A DNA stretch of 50,624 bases, from contig JBHJGV010000009.1 of assembly GCA_050331455.1 (NCBI GenBank), positions 1-50,624 on the forward strand, written 5' to 3'. Under the pieces are notes generated by a model. That model was not told the DNA's origin and did no database searches. It saw only the letters and a program-made list of their open reading frames with translations. Source of the stretch: CAYUYV01 sp050331455 (GTDB lineage Bacteria; Pseudomonadota; Alphaproteobacteria; JAJFIK01). The position numbers and the translations under genes were made by a program. Of the stretch, positions 26,956 to 36,536 are shown piece by piece; position 1 is the first letter of the stretch, and each line of letters opens with the position of its first letter.

Positions 26956-29367
26956 ATGAAAACCAGAGTCAACGGCCGGCATTTCGCCGGGGTGAAACGG
27001 CTGGCCATGTGCCTGTCGACCACCGCTCTCACCGGGCTCGCAGGCGCCGGCACAGCCCTGGCGCAACAGGACGCCCCGGCGGTCAAGCGCGAGGCCATGA
27101 TGGAACGGATGATCATCACGGCCCAAAAACGGGAAGAGAGCCTGCAGGACGTGCCCGTGGCGGTGACTTTGCTCGACTCGGCCCTCATCGAGGCGAGCTA
27201 CAGCCGCAACATCGAGAGCCTGGCCAACGCCGTCCCGACCCTGAATTTCCGGAAGGGCAACACCACGCGGAATTCGGCCCTGTTCCTGCGCGGCATCGGG
27301 ACGATTTCATTCTCCACGGCCGCCGAGCCGAGCGTGTCCACGGTGGTCGACGGTGTGGTGCTGGCCCGTTCCGGCATGGCCTTCAGCGACCTTTACGATA
27401 TTGAGCGCATCGAAATCCTGCGCGGGCCGCAGGGCACCCTGTTCGGCAAGAACGCCTCGGCCGGTGTGCTGAACATCGTCACTAAGCGTCCGGGCGATGT
27501 GCTGGGCGGCGAGGTCTCGGTCAGCGGTTTCGAGGAAGGCGAGTATCGGGTGAACGGCAGCTTCGACGTGCCCATTACGGACGATCTGCGCTCACGCTTT
27601 TCGGTCTTCTACGGCAGCTTCGACGGCAACATCACCAACCAGGCCCCTTTGACCGAACCGTCCAACGACGAAGACCGCATCAACGGCTACGACCATATCG
27701 GTTTCCGCGGCCTTGTGGAGTGGGATGCGGCCCCGGGCGTGCGCTTCACCCTGATCGGCGATTACAGCGAAGAAGAAGACGATTGCTGTGCCGATGTTCT
27801 GACCACGCCCCCCGATGACAGCCCGCTGGGCCTCGTGCTGACGGATCTCCTCACCGAACGGGGTGCCCTGCCCACGGGCCTCGACACCCGGGTGGTCGAC
27901 CATGACCTCGTGACCCAGACGATCTCCCAGAATGCAGGCCTCTCCCTCCAGGCCGATTGGGACATCCTGCCGACGGTCTCCCTGACCTCGATCACCGCTT
28001 GGCGCAGTTGGGACAACCGGGAGATCCGGGAAGGGGATTTCCTGTCCGTCGGCCCCTCCACCCTGCTCGACACCACGACCGGCGTGCAAAGCCCGGGCAC
28101 GATCCAGCTCCATGACGACGGACCCCAGGAGTTCCGCCAGTTCTCCCAGGAGATCCGGTTCACCTCGTCCACGGGCGGACGCTTCGAGTGGCAGGCCGGC
28201 CTGTTCTATTTCAATGTGGAGTCGGATCGTCAGTTCACCCGCTTTACGGAAGTGTGCCTGGAGTCCGCCAGCGCGCCGATCGCCGAAGCGGGCGGGTTCC
28301 AGTTGCTGCCCTGCGACGAGAGCGATCCGGGCTTCCTCGGCGCCTCCGCCACGGCCGATTTCTCGACCACCTTCAACAATTTCGGCCTGTTCGCCCAGGC
28401 CACCTATGACATCCTGGAGGACCTGCGCCTCACGGGGGGCATCCGTTACAACTACGACGAAGTCTCCTTCGAGCATCGGCGGGTGAACCCGACCGGCGTG
28501 CCCCTGCCCGGCGTGCGAGCCGAAGACTTTGCCGCCGAAGGGGACACGGACGCCTCGGCCGTGACCGGCAAGGCGGCCCTGCAATATGATCTGACCCCGG
28601 ACCTGACCGCCTATGTCAGCTATGCCCGCGGTTATAAGGGCCCGGCCTTCAACACCTTTTTCAACATGATCGACGAGGACACCATCCCCATTGAGGAGGA
28701 AACCTCCAACTCCTATGAGGGGGGCCTGAAGGCCAGCCTCCTGAATGGCAGCCTTGCCGCCAGCATCACCGGTTTCTACGCGGCCTATAACAATTTTCAG
28801 GCCAATAATTTCGTGATCATCAACGAACAGGTCACGACCAACCTGACCAATGCCGGCGATGTCTCCACCCGGGGCGTCGAACTCGATGTGTTCGGATCGA
28901 TCACCGACCAGTGGTCAGTAAGCGGTGGATTTGCCTATACCGATGCGCGGGTCGATGAATCGAATGCGCCGCCGGCGGCCGGCATGGGCTCCTTCTCGGA
29001 AGGCGCGCGATTGGCGTTCGCCCCGAAATACGCCCTCTCCGCCGCGACGGAATATGTCGTCCCCCTGCCCTTTGCGGATCTCGATGTGTATTTGAATTCC
29101 GACGTCTCCTGGCGCAGCGGTCAGCGCTCCTCCATCGGCCCCGAGGACGACCTAGACATCGATGCCTATGGTCTGTGGAACGCCAGCATCGGCGTGGGCG
29201 ACCGGGATGACACCTACCGCCTGACCTTCATCGTCAAGAACATCACGGACACCCAGTTCGAGACGATCAATGTGGGCGGCGGCCCCGCCGGCACCACCCG
29301 CACCCAAATCCCCCGCGAGGCCGACCGCTTCATCGGCGTCAACCTGCGCGCCCGTTTCGGGGGATGA
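26956..29367 (+). CDS. TonB-dependent outer-membrane receptor
   Basis: The 803-aa protein has a signal peptide (about 1-36, ending TALA). MIITAQKREESLQDVPVAVT follows, the plug-domain opening typical of alphaproteobacterial receptors. DLYDIERIEILRGPQGTLFGKNASAG is the plug signature. The beta-barrel follows, with YVSYARGYKGPAFN and a C-terminal strand ending in NLRARFGG. The substrate is unknown. The ATG at 26956 has AGGGGAAAAG upstream; the frame runs open to 26695, but that part reads as leader. A 263-bp region separates it from divergent glpK; I see no sure promoter or riboswitch there. Confidence 0.94.
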   Translation: MKTRVNGRHFAGVKRLAMCLSTTALTGLAGAGTALAQQDAPAVKREAMMERMIITAQKREESLQDVPVAVTLLDSALIEASYSRNIESLANAVPTLNFRKGNTTRNSALFLRGIGTISFSTAAEPSVSTVVDGVVLARSGMAFSDLYDIERIEILRGPQGTLFGKNASAGVLNIVTKRPGDVLGGEVSVSGFEEGEYRVNGSFDVPITDDLRSRFSVFYGSFDGNITNQAPLTEPSNDEDRINGYDHIGFRGLVEWDAAPGVRFTLIGDYSEEEDDCCADVLTTPPDDSPLGLVLTDLLTERGALPTGLDTRVVDHDLVTQTISQNAGLSLQADWDILPTVSLTSITAWRSWDNREIREGDFLSVGPSTLLDTTTGVQSPGTIQLHDDGPQEFRQFSQEIRFTSSTGGRFEWQAGLFYFNVESDRQFTRFTEVCLESASAPIAEAGGFQLLPCDESDPGFLGASATADFSTTFNNFGLFAQATYDILEDLRLTGGIRYNYDEVSFEHRRVNPTGVPLPGVRAEDFAAEGDTDASAVTGKAALQYDLTPDLTAYVSYARGYKGPAFNTFFNMIDEDTIPIEEETSNSYEGGLKASLLNGSLAASITGFYAAYNNFQANNFVIINEQVTTNLTNAGDVSTRGVELDVFGSITDQWSVSGGFAYTDARVDESNAPPAAGMGSFSEGARLAFAPKYALSAATEYVVPLPFADLDVYLNSDVSWRSGQRSSIGPEDDLDIDAYGLWNASIGVGDRDDTYRLTFIVKNITDTQFETINVGGGPAGTTRTQIPREADRFIGVNLRARFGG

Positions 29368-29374
29368 TCCGCAC

Positions 29375-29409
29375 AAAAAGGGCCGGACACGCCATGGCAT
29401 GCCCGGCCC
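29375..29409 (-). terminator. Rho-independent terminator of the YidB-like gene
   Basis: On the minus strand a GGGCCGG/CCGGCCC stem with a 16-nt loop (29409-29380) is followed by five Ts (29379-29375). It lies between the convergent TonB receptor and YidB-like genes and probably also affects the plus-strand transcript. Confidence 0.8.
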
Positions 29410-29443
29410 TGTACTGACAAAGGCAGCCCGAACCGCCGCTGTT

Positions 29444-29872
29444 TCAGGAGAAGAAGCTTTTCACGCCGCCGCCGAGCATTTGGGAGGCGAGGTCTCCGAC
29501 GAGGTCGCCGCCGGAGCTGGCCTTGTCCATCAATTCAGGCAGCGCGGACTGGAGGCCGGATACGGCGTCGGTCTCGCCAAGGCCGAGCTGGCTTGCAAAG
29601 CCGCTGATCTTATCCCGGCCGAACAGGGCAATGACCTCGTCAAAGCCGATATTGGCATTGCCGCCGTCGCCGAGCCATGACGACGCCATGGCCATCAAGC
29701 CGCCGGCATTCATGTCGGAGACGAGGCCCGCCAGATCGATCTGGCCACTGTCGCCGGGCAGCAGATTGGTCAGGGCGGAAATGATCTGATTGAGGTCCAG
29801 ACCGGCTGCGGGGGCGCCTGCGCCGGACTTGAACGCATTGGCCGCAAGGGCCAGAAGCTGTTGAGTATCCAT
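29444..29872 (-). CDS. YidB / DUF937-like protein
   Basis: The 142-aa protein is rich in Gly, Ala, Leu and Ser. It contains the DUF937/YidB-like pattern LNQIISALTNLLPGD, GGLMAMASSWLGDGGNANIGFDEVIALFG in family order, and SGFASQLGLGETDAVSGLQSALPELMDKAS. The function of the family is not established. It starts 19 bp downstream of the DUF4332 gene on the same strand, so they are probably co-transcribed, and ends before a good terminator. Confidence 0.82.
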   Translation of the reverse strand: MDTQQLLALAANAFKSGAGAPAAGLDLNQIISALTNLLPGDSGQIDLAGLVSDMNAGGLMAMASSWLGDGGNANIGFDEVIALFGRDKISGFASQLGLGETDAVSGLQSALPELMDKASSGGDLVGDLASQMLGGGVKSFFS

Positions 29873-29891
29873 AATCTGTTTTCCTTACGGA

Positions 29892-30299
29892 TCAGTAGGA
29901 CAGCTTGGGGTCAAGCTCGCCGGCCTGGGCAACCCACTTTTCGACATCCGCCTCAGAGGGCAGCGCCCGCACCAGGTTCTTTGCCTCGTTCACCTCTTTC
30001 ATCTTGGTGTAGAGGTTCTCGGCATTGCGGGTGCGCAGCTCCTTCACCGTGTCGACGCCGGCGGCTTCCAGCAGGTCGGAATACTCCTCACCCACCCCGG
30101 AAATGCGCATCAGATCGGCCATATTGGCCCAGCGCAGGATGCGCGTCTTGTCGATCCCCGTTTTCTCCGCGAGGGTCTCACGCCCTTTCGGCGTCGCGCC
30201 CGCATCGAGCAGGTCGTCGGTCGTCTTGATGCCCGCCTCTTCGAGTTTGCCGGCAAAAACCGCGCCGATTCCTTCGATCTCGATCACTTTGTAGGCCAT
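29892..30299 (-). CDS. DUF4332 domain protein (helix-hairpin-helix-like)
   Basis: The 135-aa protein has two helix-hairpin-helix-like modules: VIEIEGIGAVFAGKLEEAGI with TTDDLLDAGAT near the N-terminus, then LMRISGVGEEYSDLLEAAGVDTVKEL. This is the DUF4332 arrangement. Such modules often bind DNA non-specifically or mediate protein contacts; a role here is not known. It forms a probable two-gene unit with the YidB-like gene. Confidence 0.85.
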   Translation of the reverse strand: MAYKVIEIEGIGAVFAGKLEEAGIKTTDDLLDAGATPKGRETLAEKTGIDKTRILRWANMADLMRISGVGEEYSDLLEAAGVDTVKELRTRNAENLYTKMKEVNEAKNLVRALPSEADVEKWVAQAGELDPKLSY

Positions 30300-30445
30300 C
30301 GGAGGCCTCCCTTGGCTGTTTCTGCATGCGAGGACTTAAAAAGGGACCCCGCGCGCCGACTGTACGCCGATACGCCGCAGGGGCAAACCTTTGGCCAGGG
30401 CCTTCGGTGATGAACGAAAAAAGAGGCGGTGCCTGATCCCACGGC

Positions 30446-30470
30446 GAAAAGAGATCCGCCTTGCCGGATC
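30446..30470 (-). terminator. Rho-independent terminator of the TraB/GumN gene
   Basis: On the minus strand GATCCG and CGGATC form a 6-bp stem with a 6-nt loop (30470-30453), followed by TCTTTTC (30452-30446). It lies about 40 bp after the TraB/GumN stop codon. Confidence 0.65.
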
Positions 30471-30510
30471 GTCATGGTCCCGTCGGGCACGGCCCCGGGG
30501 CGCACAGTCC

Positions 30511-31434
30511 CTACTGCACGCGCTCCAGGGCCACGCCCTGACCAGTCAAAAGGTCGTTGACGGAACGCTCGCCGATGAGGTGCCCCATGCCGACCGCCAC
30601 GAAGACCGTACCCTGATCTTCTGCAAGGACCCGAATGAGTTCCTTGACCCAGGCCTCGTTGCGGCGGGCGAAGACGGCTTCGAACACTTCTTCAGGCTCG
30701 TTCTCCGCCATATCCAGAAGCGCGGTCTGCCCCTCGAGGTCGCCCGCCAGCCATCGGTCCACGATGTCCTGGAACAGATTCGGATTGTCCTTCACGGCCT
30801 GGAGGCCGGACACGAAGGAATCGGCACTGACCGGATCTGGAATGCCGGCAAGGATGCGCAATTGTTCCTGGGGCGTTTCGAAAAACCGCAAGGTCTTGCC
30901 CTTCGCCCGCGCTTCCGCCGCGAGAATGGTGTCGACCCCGGCTTCCGGATCACCGCCCTGGCCGACAAGCCACTGGACCCCGAACACCACGCCCGCCAGC
31001 CAGGGCCGATAGGGTTCCAGAACGGACGTGGGCAGACCGATGGACACAGCGGTCCCGGCAAAAAGGGTCCGCTCTTCCGGGTCGAGAAAACTGCTGAGGC
31101 TGGTGCCGGGCGGGTTGAGGCCGAGTTCGCGGACCAAGGCCTGGGTCTGCGGCCCCTCCGCGGCCTTGGCATCGGCCTCGAGATAGACCGTGGGCGATGC
31201 ATCCCAGGCGGTGTCAAATGCATCCGTCCGCCAGTCCACGGATTTCTGGAGAATATGGACGGTGCCAAACAGATAGATCGTGGTGTCCTCGTCGGCCAGC
31301 TTCCACAGGGCCGGTCCTGTTTCAGGTTTCGCAGCCGAAACGGGTGTTGCCCCTATAAACCCTGCCGCCAAGACCCAAACGAGCGCTATGGCGCCCAGAT
31401 GAGGCGCCATCCTGCCCAAAATCCATGCCGTCAT
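30511..31434 (-). CDS. TraB/GumN family protein
   Basis: The 307-aa exported protein has a signal peptide (LGAIALVWVLAAGFIGATPVSA). The family signatures are TIYLFGTVHIL near residue 53 and VFVAVGMGHLIGERSV near the C-terminus; the conserved GxxH and GxGH positions are kept. TraB/GumN proteins are predicted metal-dependent peptidase-like proteins related to the Tiki family. It lies 24 bp downstream of the large hydrolase gene at 31459 on the same strand, so the two probably share a transcript. Confidence 0.9.
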   Translation of the reverse strand: MTAWILGRMAPHLGAIALVWVLAAGFIGATPVSAAKPETGPALWKLADEDTTIYLFGTVHILQKSVDWRTDAFDTAWDASPTVYLEADAKAAEGPQTQALVRELGLNPPGTSLSSFLDPEERTLFAGTAVSIGLPTSVLEPYRPWLAGVVFGVQWLVGQGGDPEAGVDTILAAEARAKGKTLRFFETPQEQLRILAGIPDPVSADSFVSGLQAVKDNPNLFQDIVDRWLAGDLEGQTALLDMAENEPEEVFEAVFARRNEAWVKELIRVLAEDQGTVFVAVGMGHLIGERSVNDLLTGQGVALERVQ

Positions 31435-31458
31435 ATCTCGCCCCTGCCGGATCCGCCC

Positions 31459-33879
31459 CTAAAAACCGCTCACAAAGCCAATATCGTCCAGAATGATGGC
31501 GCCACGGGGGCTTTTGTCGAACCGGAACGTCACGCCACTGATGCGCGCCGGATCAAGATCCGGATTGACGGCACGGAAGGCGGACAAGGGCAGCGCAAAC
31601 CGGCGCATCACGATTTCCGAGGTGTCCGTGTCCGACAGCATCTGCAGGCGCCGGGTATGGGCCTTGATCGCGGGATAAAGCCTCCGGTCCGTCGAGAGGG
31701 GAAGCGCCGCCTGCCGGCCGTCCGCGTCATAGAGAATGACAGTCCAGTCCAGGGGGTCCGGTTTGTCCTCCCGCATCTCCCCATCGGCCGTTTCCGTGTC
31801 GTCCGTTTCCGTGTCACCGCCCTCGCCGTCCGGACCGCCGCTTTTCTCCCCGTCCTCTTCCCAGTCCTTGGGAAGACTGGACACGGAGGCCTGGGCGGCG
31901 GCAAAGCGCAGGACCTGATCCTCAGGATCGTCCGCAACCGCCGTACCGCCGGACCAGCGCAGCACATATTGCGCCGGATCCCGATGGACCCGGTCGTCCC
32001 ACGCGACGAGCACGCCGTGGTCTTCCAGGCTGCGCCATTTCAGCTTGAGCCATTTCTCCGTCCACCGCGTCACATGGGTGGCAGAAATCTGCACGCCGTA
32101 GCGTCCTGTGGACAGATCGCCATCTTCCTCGTAATCCGCCAGGATCCGCGCGGCGCCGGATTCGAAATTCGACACCATGACGACATCGGGCAGCCAGGTC
32201 CGTGCGGTCCGTGCATCGGCAAGGACAGGCAGATAGGCCCGCCGATCGTTCAGGGCCGCCTCAAGAAAGACGGAGAATGTGACGAGCGCAATCTGGCGCT
32301 GGTCCTGGGGCTCCAGGATCGGATCGAGATTGAGAAGCGCGGCGCGCGGCAGCCCGTAATCCATCCGCCCCCAGGATGTATTGAACTGCCCGTGATTGGC
32401 GTCCTTCACATAGAGGCTGGCCTTGAAGAGATCCTCCGACCCCGACACATCCACCCGTGAATACTGGGTCTGGCCCATGAAGGATTCCACATCGCCGTCC
32501 ATGCTGCCATGGACGGTGAAATAATTGACCCCGGTAATGGGCGTGCCCCGGCCGCGGGGTTTGTATTGTCCGTCCACGGGGGCAATGGCAATGACGCCCT
32601 TGATGCCGAACCCATAGTCGAAGGCCAGGGCGCCATCGCCGGGATAGCGGGACAGGCCGTTGAAATGGGCCGCTACGGCCACGGCTTCGCCGCCGCGGGA
32701 ATGGCCGATCAGGACCACCCGGTCCAGATCGACCTTGCCGTAAAAGGGATGGGCGGGATCCGCATTCCACTCCCGCCACTGGGCCAGGTGCTCCAGCAAC
32801 AACCAGCCGCGGGCATCGTTTTCTTCTTCCAGGCCCCCGCCAATTTCGGGACCATCCGGGTTCACCAGATCCAGGACGTCGCCAAAGGTCCCGTTGATGA
32901 AATTCTCGTCCACCGACACGGTGATGAAACCGCGGCTGGCAAAATGGTCGCCCAGATAGGCATAACCCGGGTCGGAATAGTCTTCCATGGAATGGTTGCC
33001 ATGGACGATCAGCACGAGCGGATAGGGTCCGGCCTCGCGGCCCGGCTGCGCTTCGGGCTCCTGGAGCGCCGCTTCGGACACGCCGGCGGAGGCCCAGCCG
33101 GGCGCCCAGACCTGGCCCTGGATCGGCAGCGCCGTTTCGTCAAAGCCCCAATACCGGCTCCGCGCCCAACCCGACGGGCCATCCCATGCGTCGATCAGTT
33201 TGGAGCCGTCCACGGACCGGCTCGTCCAACTTGCGGCCTCACCGAAAATCTGCCGGTGCCGATCGCGGCCTGACCCGTAACTAAAGGTTGCAACCGTGTA
33301 CGGACCGGCCTGGCCGGGATCCGGCAGATCGAGCGTTCGGTCCTCGAAGACGAAATCCTCAAGCGCAGGATTGAGGGGCTCCCCTTCCCGCACAAGACCG
33401 TAGCCCGTGAGGCCCAGACCGGCGGCGCCCGCGGCAACCGCCAAGACCGCGACCGACCCGCGCGAGAGGGTCAGCCCGTCGCTCAGCAAAACGGCGAGAC
33501 CGCCGCCACATAGGGTGACCGCGAGGAACAGAACAAGGCTCGCCAACAGCCCGCCACCCTCGGACCAGACCCCGCTGGTAAAGGTCAGATAGGCCGAGAC
33601 AGAGCCGATGATCAGCGCAAGGACATAGCGCCCGGGCAAGGGCACAATCAGCGCATGGAGAATACGGACCGCGATACCGACAAGACCAATAAAAACAAGC
33701 AGAACCCCAAAGGCCAGAAAGGATCCGATCGACGGGTTGAGAAGGACGGCGCCAATGAACACGGCAAGCAGCACGAACGCCGTCACGAGCCAGAGTCCGC
33801 GCACGGCCCCGTTCCAGGCCCGGTCCGACGGTGTGAAGGCCTTGGTCAGGCCCCGCAGAAAGGACGATGCTCCGCTCAC
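31459..33879 (-). CDS. Large membrane-anchored alpha/beta hydrolase
   Basis: The 806-aa protein begins with about five membrane helices (residues 25-165), then an extracytoplasmic-looking hydrolase domain. HGNHSMEDYSDPGYAYLGDHFASRGF, in order, matches a dienelactone-hydrolase/PET-hydrolase-like core, with the nucleophile in IGHSRGGEA near residue 393. After the core lie an acidic low-complexity linker (EDGEKSGGPDGEGGDTETDD and following) and a C-terminal beta-rich module. I prefer the GTG at 33879; the frame is open to 33963. Substrate is unknown. TraB/GumN follows after 24 bp. Confidence 0.8.
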   Translation of the reverse strand: MSGASSFLRGLTKAFTPSDRAWNGAVRGLWLVTAFVLLAVFIGAVLLNPSIGSFLAFGVLLVFIGLVGIAVRILHALIVPLPGRYVLALIIGSVSAYLTFTSGVWSEGGGLLASLVLFLAVTLCGGGLAVLLSDGLTLSRGSVAVLAVAAGAAGLGLTGYGLVREGEPLNPALEDFVFEDRTLDLPDPGQAGPYTVATFSYGSGRDRHRQIFGEAASWTSRSVDGSKLIDAWDGPSGWARSRYWGFDETALPIQGQVWAPGWASAGVSEAALQEPEAQPGREAGPYPLVLIVHGNHSMEDYSDPGYAYLGDHFASRGFITVSVDENFINGTFGDVLDLVNPDGPEIGGGLEEENDARGWLLLEHLAQWREWNADPAHPFYGKVDLDRVVLIGHSRGGEAVAVAAHFNGLSRYPGDGALAFDYGFGIKGVIAIAPVDGQYKPRGRGTPITGVNYFTVHGSMDGDVESFMGQTQYSRVDVSGSEDLFKASLYVKDANHGQFNTSWGRMDYGLPRAALLNLDPILEPQDQRQIALVTFSVFLEAALNDRRAYLPVLADARTARTWLPDVVMVSNFESGAARILADYEEDGDLSTGRYGVQISATHVTRWTEKWLKLKWRSLEDHGVLVAWDDRVHRDPAQYVLRWSGGTAVADDPEDQVLRFAAAQASVSSLPKDWEEDGEKSGGPDGEGGDTETDDTETADGEMREDKPDPLDWTVILYDADGRQAALPLSTDRRLYPAIKAHTRRLQMLSDTDTSEIVMRRFALPLSAFRAVNPDLDPARISGVTFRFDKSPRGAIILDDIGFVSGF

Positions 33880-34067
33880 ACCCCTGATCCCCGTTTTATT
33901 GAACCCGCTCCCATGGACATCACACCATAGGCGGCGCGATTTGACTACCACCAGCAGGACCACTTGGCCGCGGCTGCGTAAACGCGGTATTCAGGCGCGC
34001 GTCGGCGATGCGGCCCGCACCGTCGGGCTTCACTGCGGTGGCTGCACCTGTCAGCACGGGAGAACCC

Positions 34068-35243
34068 ATGACGGATCCCCAGTCCAAAACACCCCACTCG
34101 GACGCGCTGTGGCGCCGGATGGTGGAAACCCGCGAAATCGCCCTCAGCGAGGACGATGTGGCCGCCCTGGAAGCGGAAAGCGCAAAGTCGCTGACGGCCC
34201 GCAAAATGTTGGGGATGCATTATTTCAAGGCCGGGGCCTATGGCAAAGCGGCAGAACATACACAAGTCGTTTTCGAGGCCGAACCCAATGCCGAAACCGC
34301 CCGCAACCTGATGAGCGCTCGGGAGCGGGCCGGCGACCTTGATGGCGCAATCGCCTTTGCCGAGGCCCATGCGGAGGTTTTCGACCCCATCGAACGGGCC
34401 GACCGGCTGTGCAGTATTTATGTCCGCCAGGGGAAGATGGACGAAGGGGTTACGGAAGGCACCCGGGCTCTTGAACTGAAAGACGCCCTGACCGGCGCCG
34501 TGGACCGGCCCGATCCCATCATCCGCCGTTTCGATCCCTCAAAGCCCGGGCGCAACATCATCACCTTTTCCCTGTTCGGCGACGATCCGCGCTATCTCCG
34601 CGGCGCCCACCACAACGCCGTGGTGACCCGCTATCTCTATCCGGGCTGGACACCGCGCTTTTACGTGGACGACAGCGTGCCCATGGCCGTGTGTCAGGCG
34701 CTTATCCGCGAGGGCGCCCAGGTCCGAAAGGCGCCGAAGCTGCCCGCCCATACCTACGGCCTGTTCTGGCGGTTCCTGGTCGAGGACGATCCGGAGGTTG
34801 ATCTTTATCTGGTCCGGGACGCGGACTCGGTCATGAACATCCGTGAGCGGGCCGCCGTCGAGGACTGGCTGGCCTCCGGCGCACCCTATCACGTCATGCG
34901 CGATTACCCGAGCCACAGCGAACTGATCCTGGCCGGCATGTGGGGCGCCCATCGGGGCAATCTGGAGCCCATGGGCAAGCGCATCCTCGCTTATGTCAAA
35001 GGGTCGGCAACCCGGCTCAATGATCGGGTCTGCGACCAGCGTTTCCTGAGGGATGAAATCTGGCCGCTGATCCGCCGGGACGCCCTCGTCCATGACTCGT
35101 GGTTCCAGTTCGGCAAGACGCAAAAATTCCGGGAGGAGTTTGCCCTGCCCTGGCCCATGCATGTGGGCCAGAACGACTGGGTCCGCTTCCGCCCCACGGA
35201 GCAAGCCGCACCGGCGGTCCGCAGTGCCGACGCTCCGGAGTAA
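34068..35243 (+). CDS. TPR protein with glycosyltransferase-like domain
   Basis: The 391-aa cytoplasmic protein has N-terminal tetratricopeptide-like helices (about 25-150; ARKMLGMHYFKAGAYGKAAEH, ADRLCSIYVRQGKMDEG). A GT-A-like domain follows (about 160-370). VVTRYLYPGWTPRFYVDDSVP and LYLVRDADSVMN hold a DxD-type metal motif at 251-253. YHVMRDYPSHSELILAGMWG follows in order. It may be a sugar transferase acting on a cell-surface target, but donor and acceptor are unknown. The next gene on the strand is an FMN dehydrogenase with no obvious link; a sulfotransferase and a broken GT2 gene lie within 4 kb. Confidence 0.75.
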   Translation: MTDPQSKTPHSDALWRRMVETREIALSEDDVAALEAESAKSLTARKMLGMHYFKAGAYGKAAEHTQVVFEAEPNAETARNLMSARERAGDLDGAIAFAEAHAEVFDPIERADRLCSIYVRQGKMDEGVTEGTRALELKDALTGAVDRPDPIIRRFDPSKPGRNIITFSLFGDDPRYLRGAHHNAVVTRYLYPGWTPRFYVDDSVPMAVCQALIREGAQVRKAPKLPAHTYGLFWRFLVEDDPEVDLYLVRDADSVMNIRERAAVEDWLASGAPYHVMRDYPSHSELILAGMWGAHRGNLEPMGKRILAYVKGSATRLNDRVCDQRFLRDEIWPLIRRDALVHDSWFQFGKTQKFREEFALPWPMHVGQNDWVRFRPTEQAAPAVRSADAPE

Positions 35244-35362
35244 TCGGCCGGCATCATCGAGCGCGCCTCGTCCCGCTGCGCCGTCCTACCGGCTTTACGC
35301 CCGCCCATGCCCTGGCCGAGACTGGATGCCAAGCGCGACATGACAGCAGCGGGAAACGCCCC

Positions 35363-36514
35363 ATGAAGCTTCAGACGGTCACCAATGCCATGGAATTCCG
35401 CCGCCATGCGCGGCGCGCCCTGCCCCGCCCCTTCTGGCACTATCTGGAAGGATCTTCCGATGACGGCTGGACCAAGTCGCGCAATACGGACGCGTTCGAA
35501 CGTTTCGCCCTGGTGCCGGAAACCCTGCGCGATGTGAGCGACGTCACCATGCGGACCAAATTGCTGGGCGCTGAACTGTCCATGCCTGTGTTCCTGGCGC
35601 CCACGGGCATGACGCGGCTCTTCCACCACGGCAAGGAGCTGGCCGTGGCCCGCGCCGCCGCAAGGGCCGGGACGATGTATTCCCTTTCGACCGTCGGTAC
35701 GACCTCCATCGAAGATATTGGTGCGGCCACAGACGGCCCGAAACTGTTCCAGATCTACGCTTTCCGCGACCGTGGACTGATCAAGGCGTTCATCGACCGG
35801 TGCCGCGAGGCGAAGTATGACGCGCTTTGCCTGACCGTGGACACGGTGGTCGGCGGCAACCGGGAAATGGACATCAAGACCGGCATGAGCATTCCCCCGA
35901 AGCTTACCCTCGCGAGCCTTGCGGATTTTCTCCTGCGCTGGAACTGGACCGTCAACTATCTGAAAAACAGCGAGATGGGGCTTGCCAACATCCCCCGTCG
36001 CCCGGGCATGGCGCGGGAAAGCGCCGGCGCTGTCGCAGGCTATATCAACGAACAGTTCAGCCGCTCCCTCACCTGGGATGATGCGGCCTGGATCGCGCAG
36101 ACCTGGGGCGGGCCGTTCGCCCTGAAGGGCGTGATGTCCGTGAGCGATGCAAAACGTGCGAAGGACGTCGGAATCAGTGCCCTGATGATTTCCAACCACG
36201 GCGGACGGCAATTGGACGGCGTTCCCGCCCCCATCGACCAGGTCGCCGAGATCCGCGATGCCGTGGGCGACGAGATGGAGCTAATCGTGGACGGCGGCGT
36301 GCGCCGGGGGACCCATGTCCTCAAGGCCCTGGCCCGCGGGGCCACGGCCTGCTCCATCGGCCGGCCCTATCTCTACGCCCTCGCCGCCGCGGGCGAGGCG
36401 GGGGTTGGGCATTTGTTGGGCCTGTTGCGCGCGGAACTGGAGCGGGACTTGACCCTTCTCGGCTGCGCGGATGTGGCCCAGGTCAATGGGGGCCATATCC
36501 GGTCCCTGACGTGA
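35363..36514 (+). CDS. FMN-dependent alpha-hydroxyacid dehydrogenase (L-lactate dehydrogenase LldD-like)
   Basis: The 383-aa TIM-barrel flavoenzyme oxidises an L-2-hydroxyacid, probably lactate, to the keto acid and passes electrons to quinone or oxygen. It shows FWHYLEGSSDDG at the N-terminus, a PVFLAPTGMTRLFH barrel strand, and the active-site NHGGRQLDG with catalytic His279 and substrate-binding Arg282. IVDGGVRRGTHVLKALARGA binds the FMN phosphate. Exact substrate cannot be read from the sequence. It converges with the sulfotransferase gene. Confidence 0.9.
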   Translation: MKLQTVTNAMEFRRHARRALPRPFWHYLEGSSDDGWTKSRNTDAFERFALVPETLRDVSDVTMRTKLLGAELSMPVFLAPTGMTRLFHHGKELAVARAAARAGTMYSLSTVGTTSIEDIGAATDGPKLFQIYAFRDRGLIKAFIDRCREAKYDALCLTVDTVVGGNREMDIKTGMSIPPKLTLASLADFLLRWNWTVNYLKNSEMGLANIPRRPGMARESAGAVAGYINEQFSRSLTWDDAAWIAQTWGGPFALKGVMSVSDAKRAKDVGISALMISNHGGRQLDGVPAPIDQVAEIRDAVGDEMELIVDGGVRRGTHVLKALARGATACSIGRPYLYALAAAGEAGVGHLLGLLRAELERDLTLLGCADVAQVNGGHIRSLT

Positions 36515-36536
36515 CGGGACGCCCGCCGATGATCGC

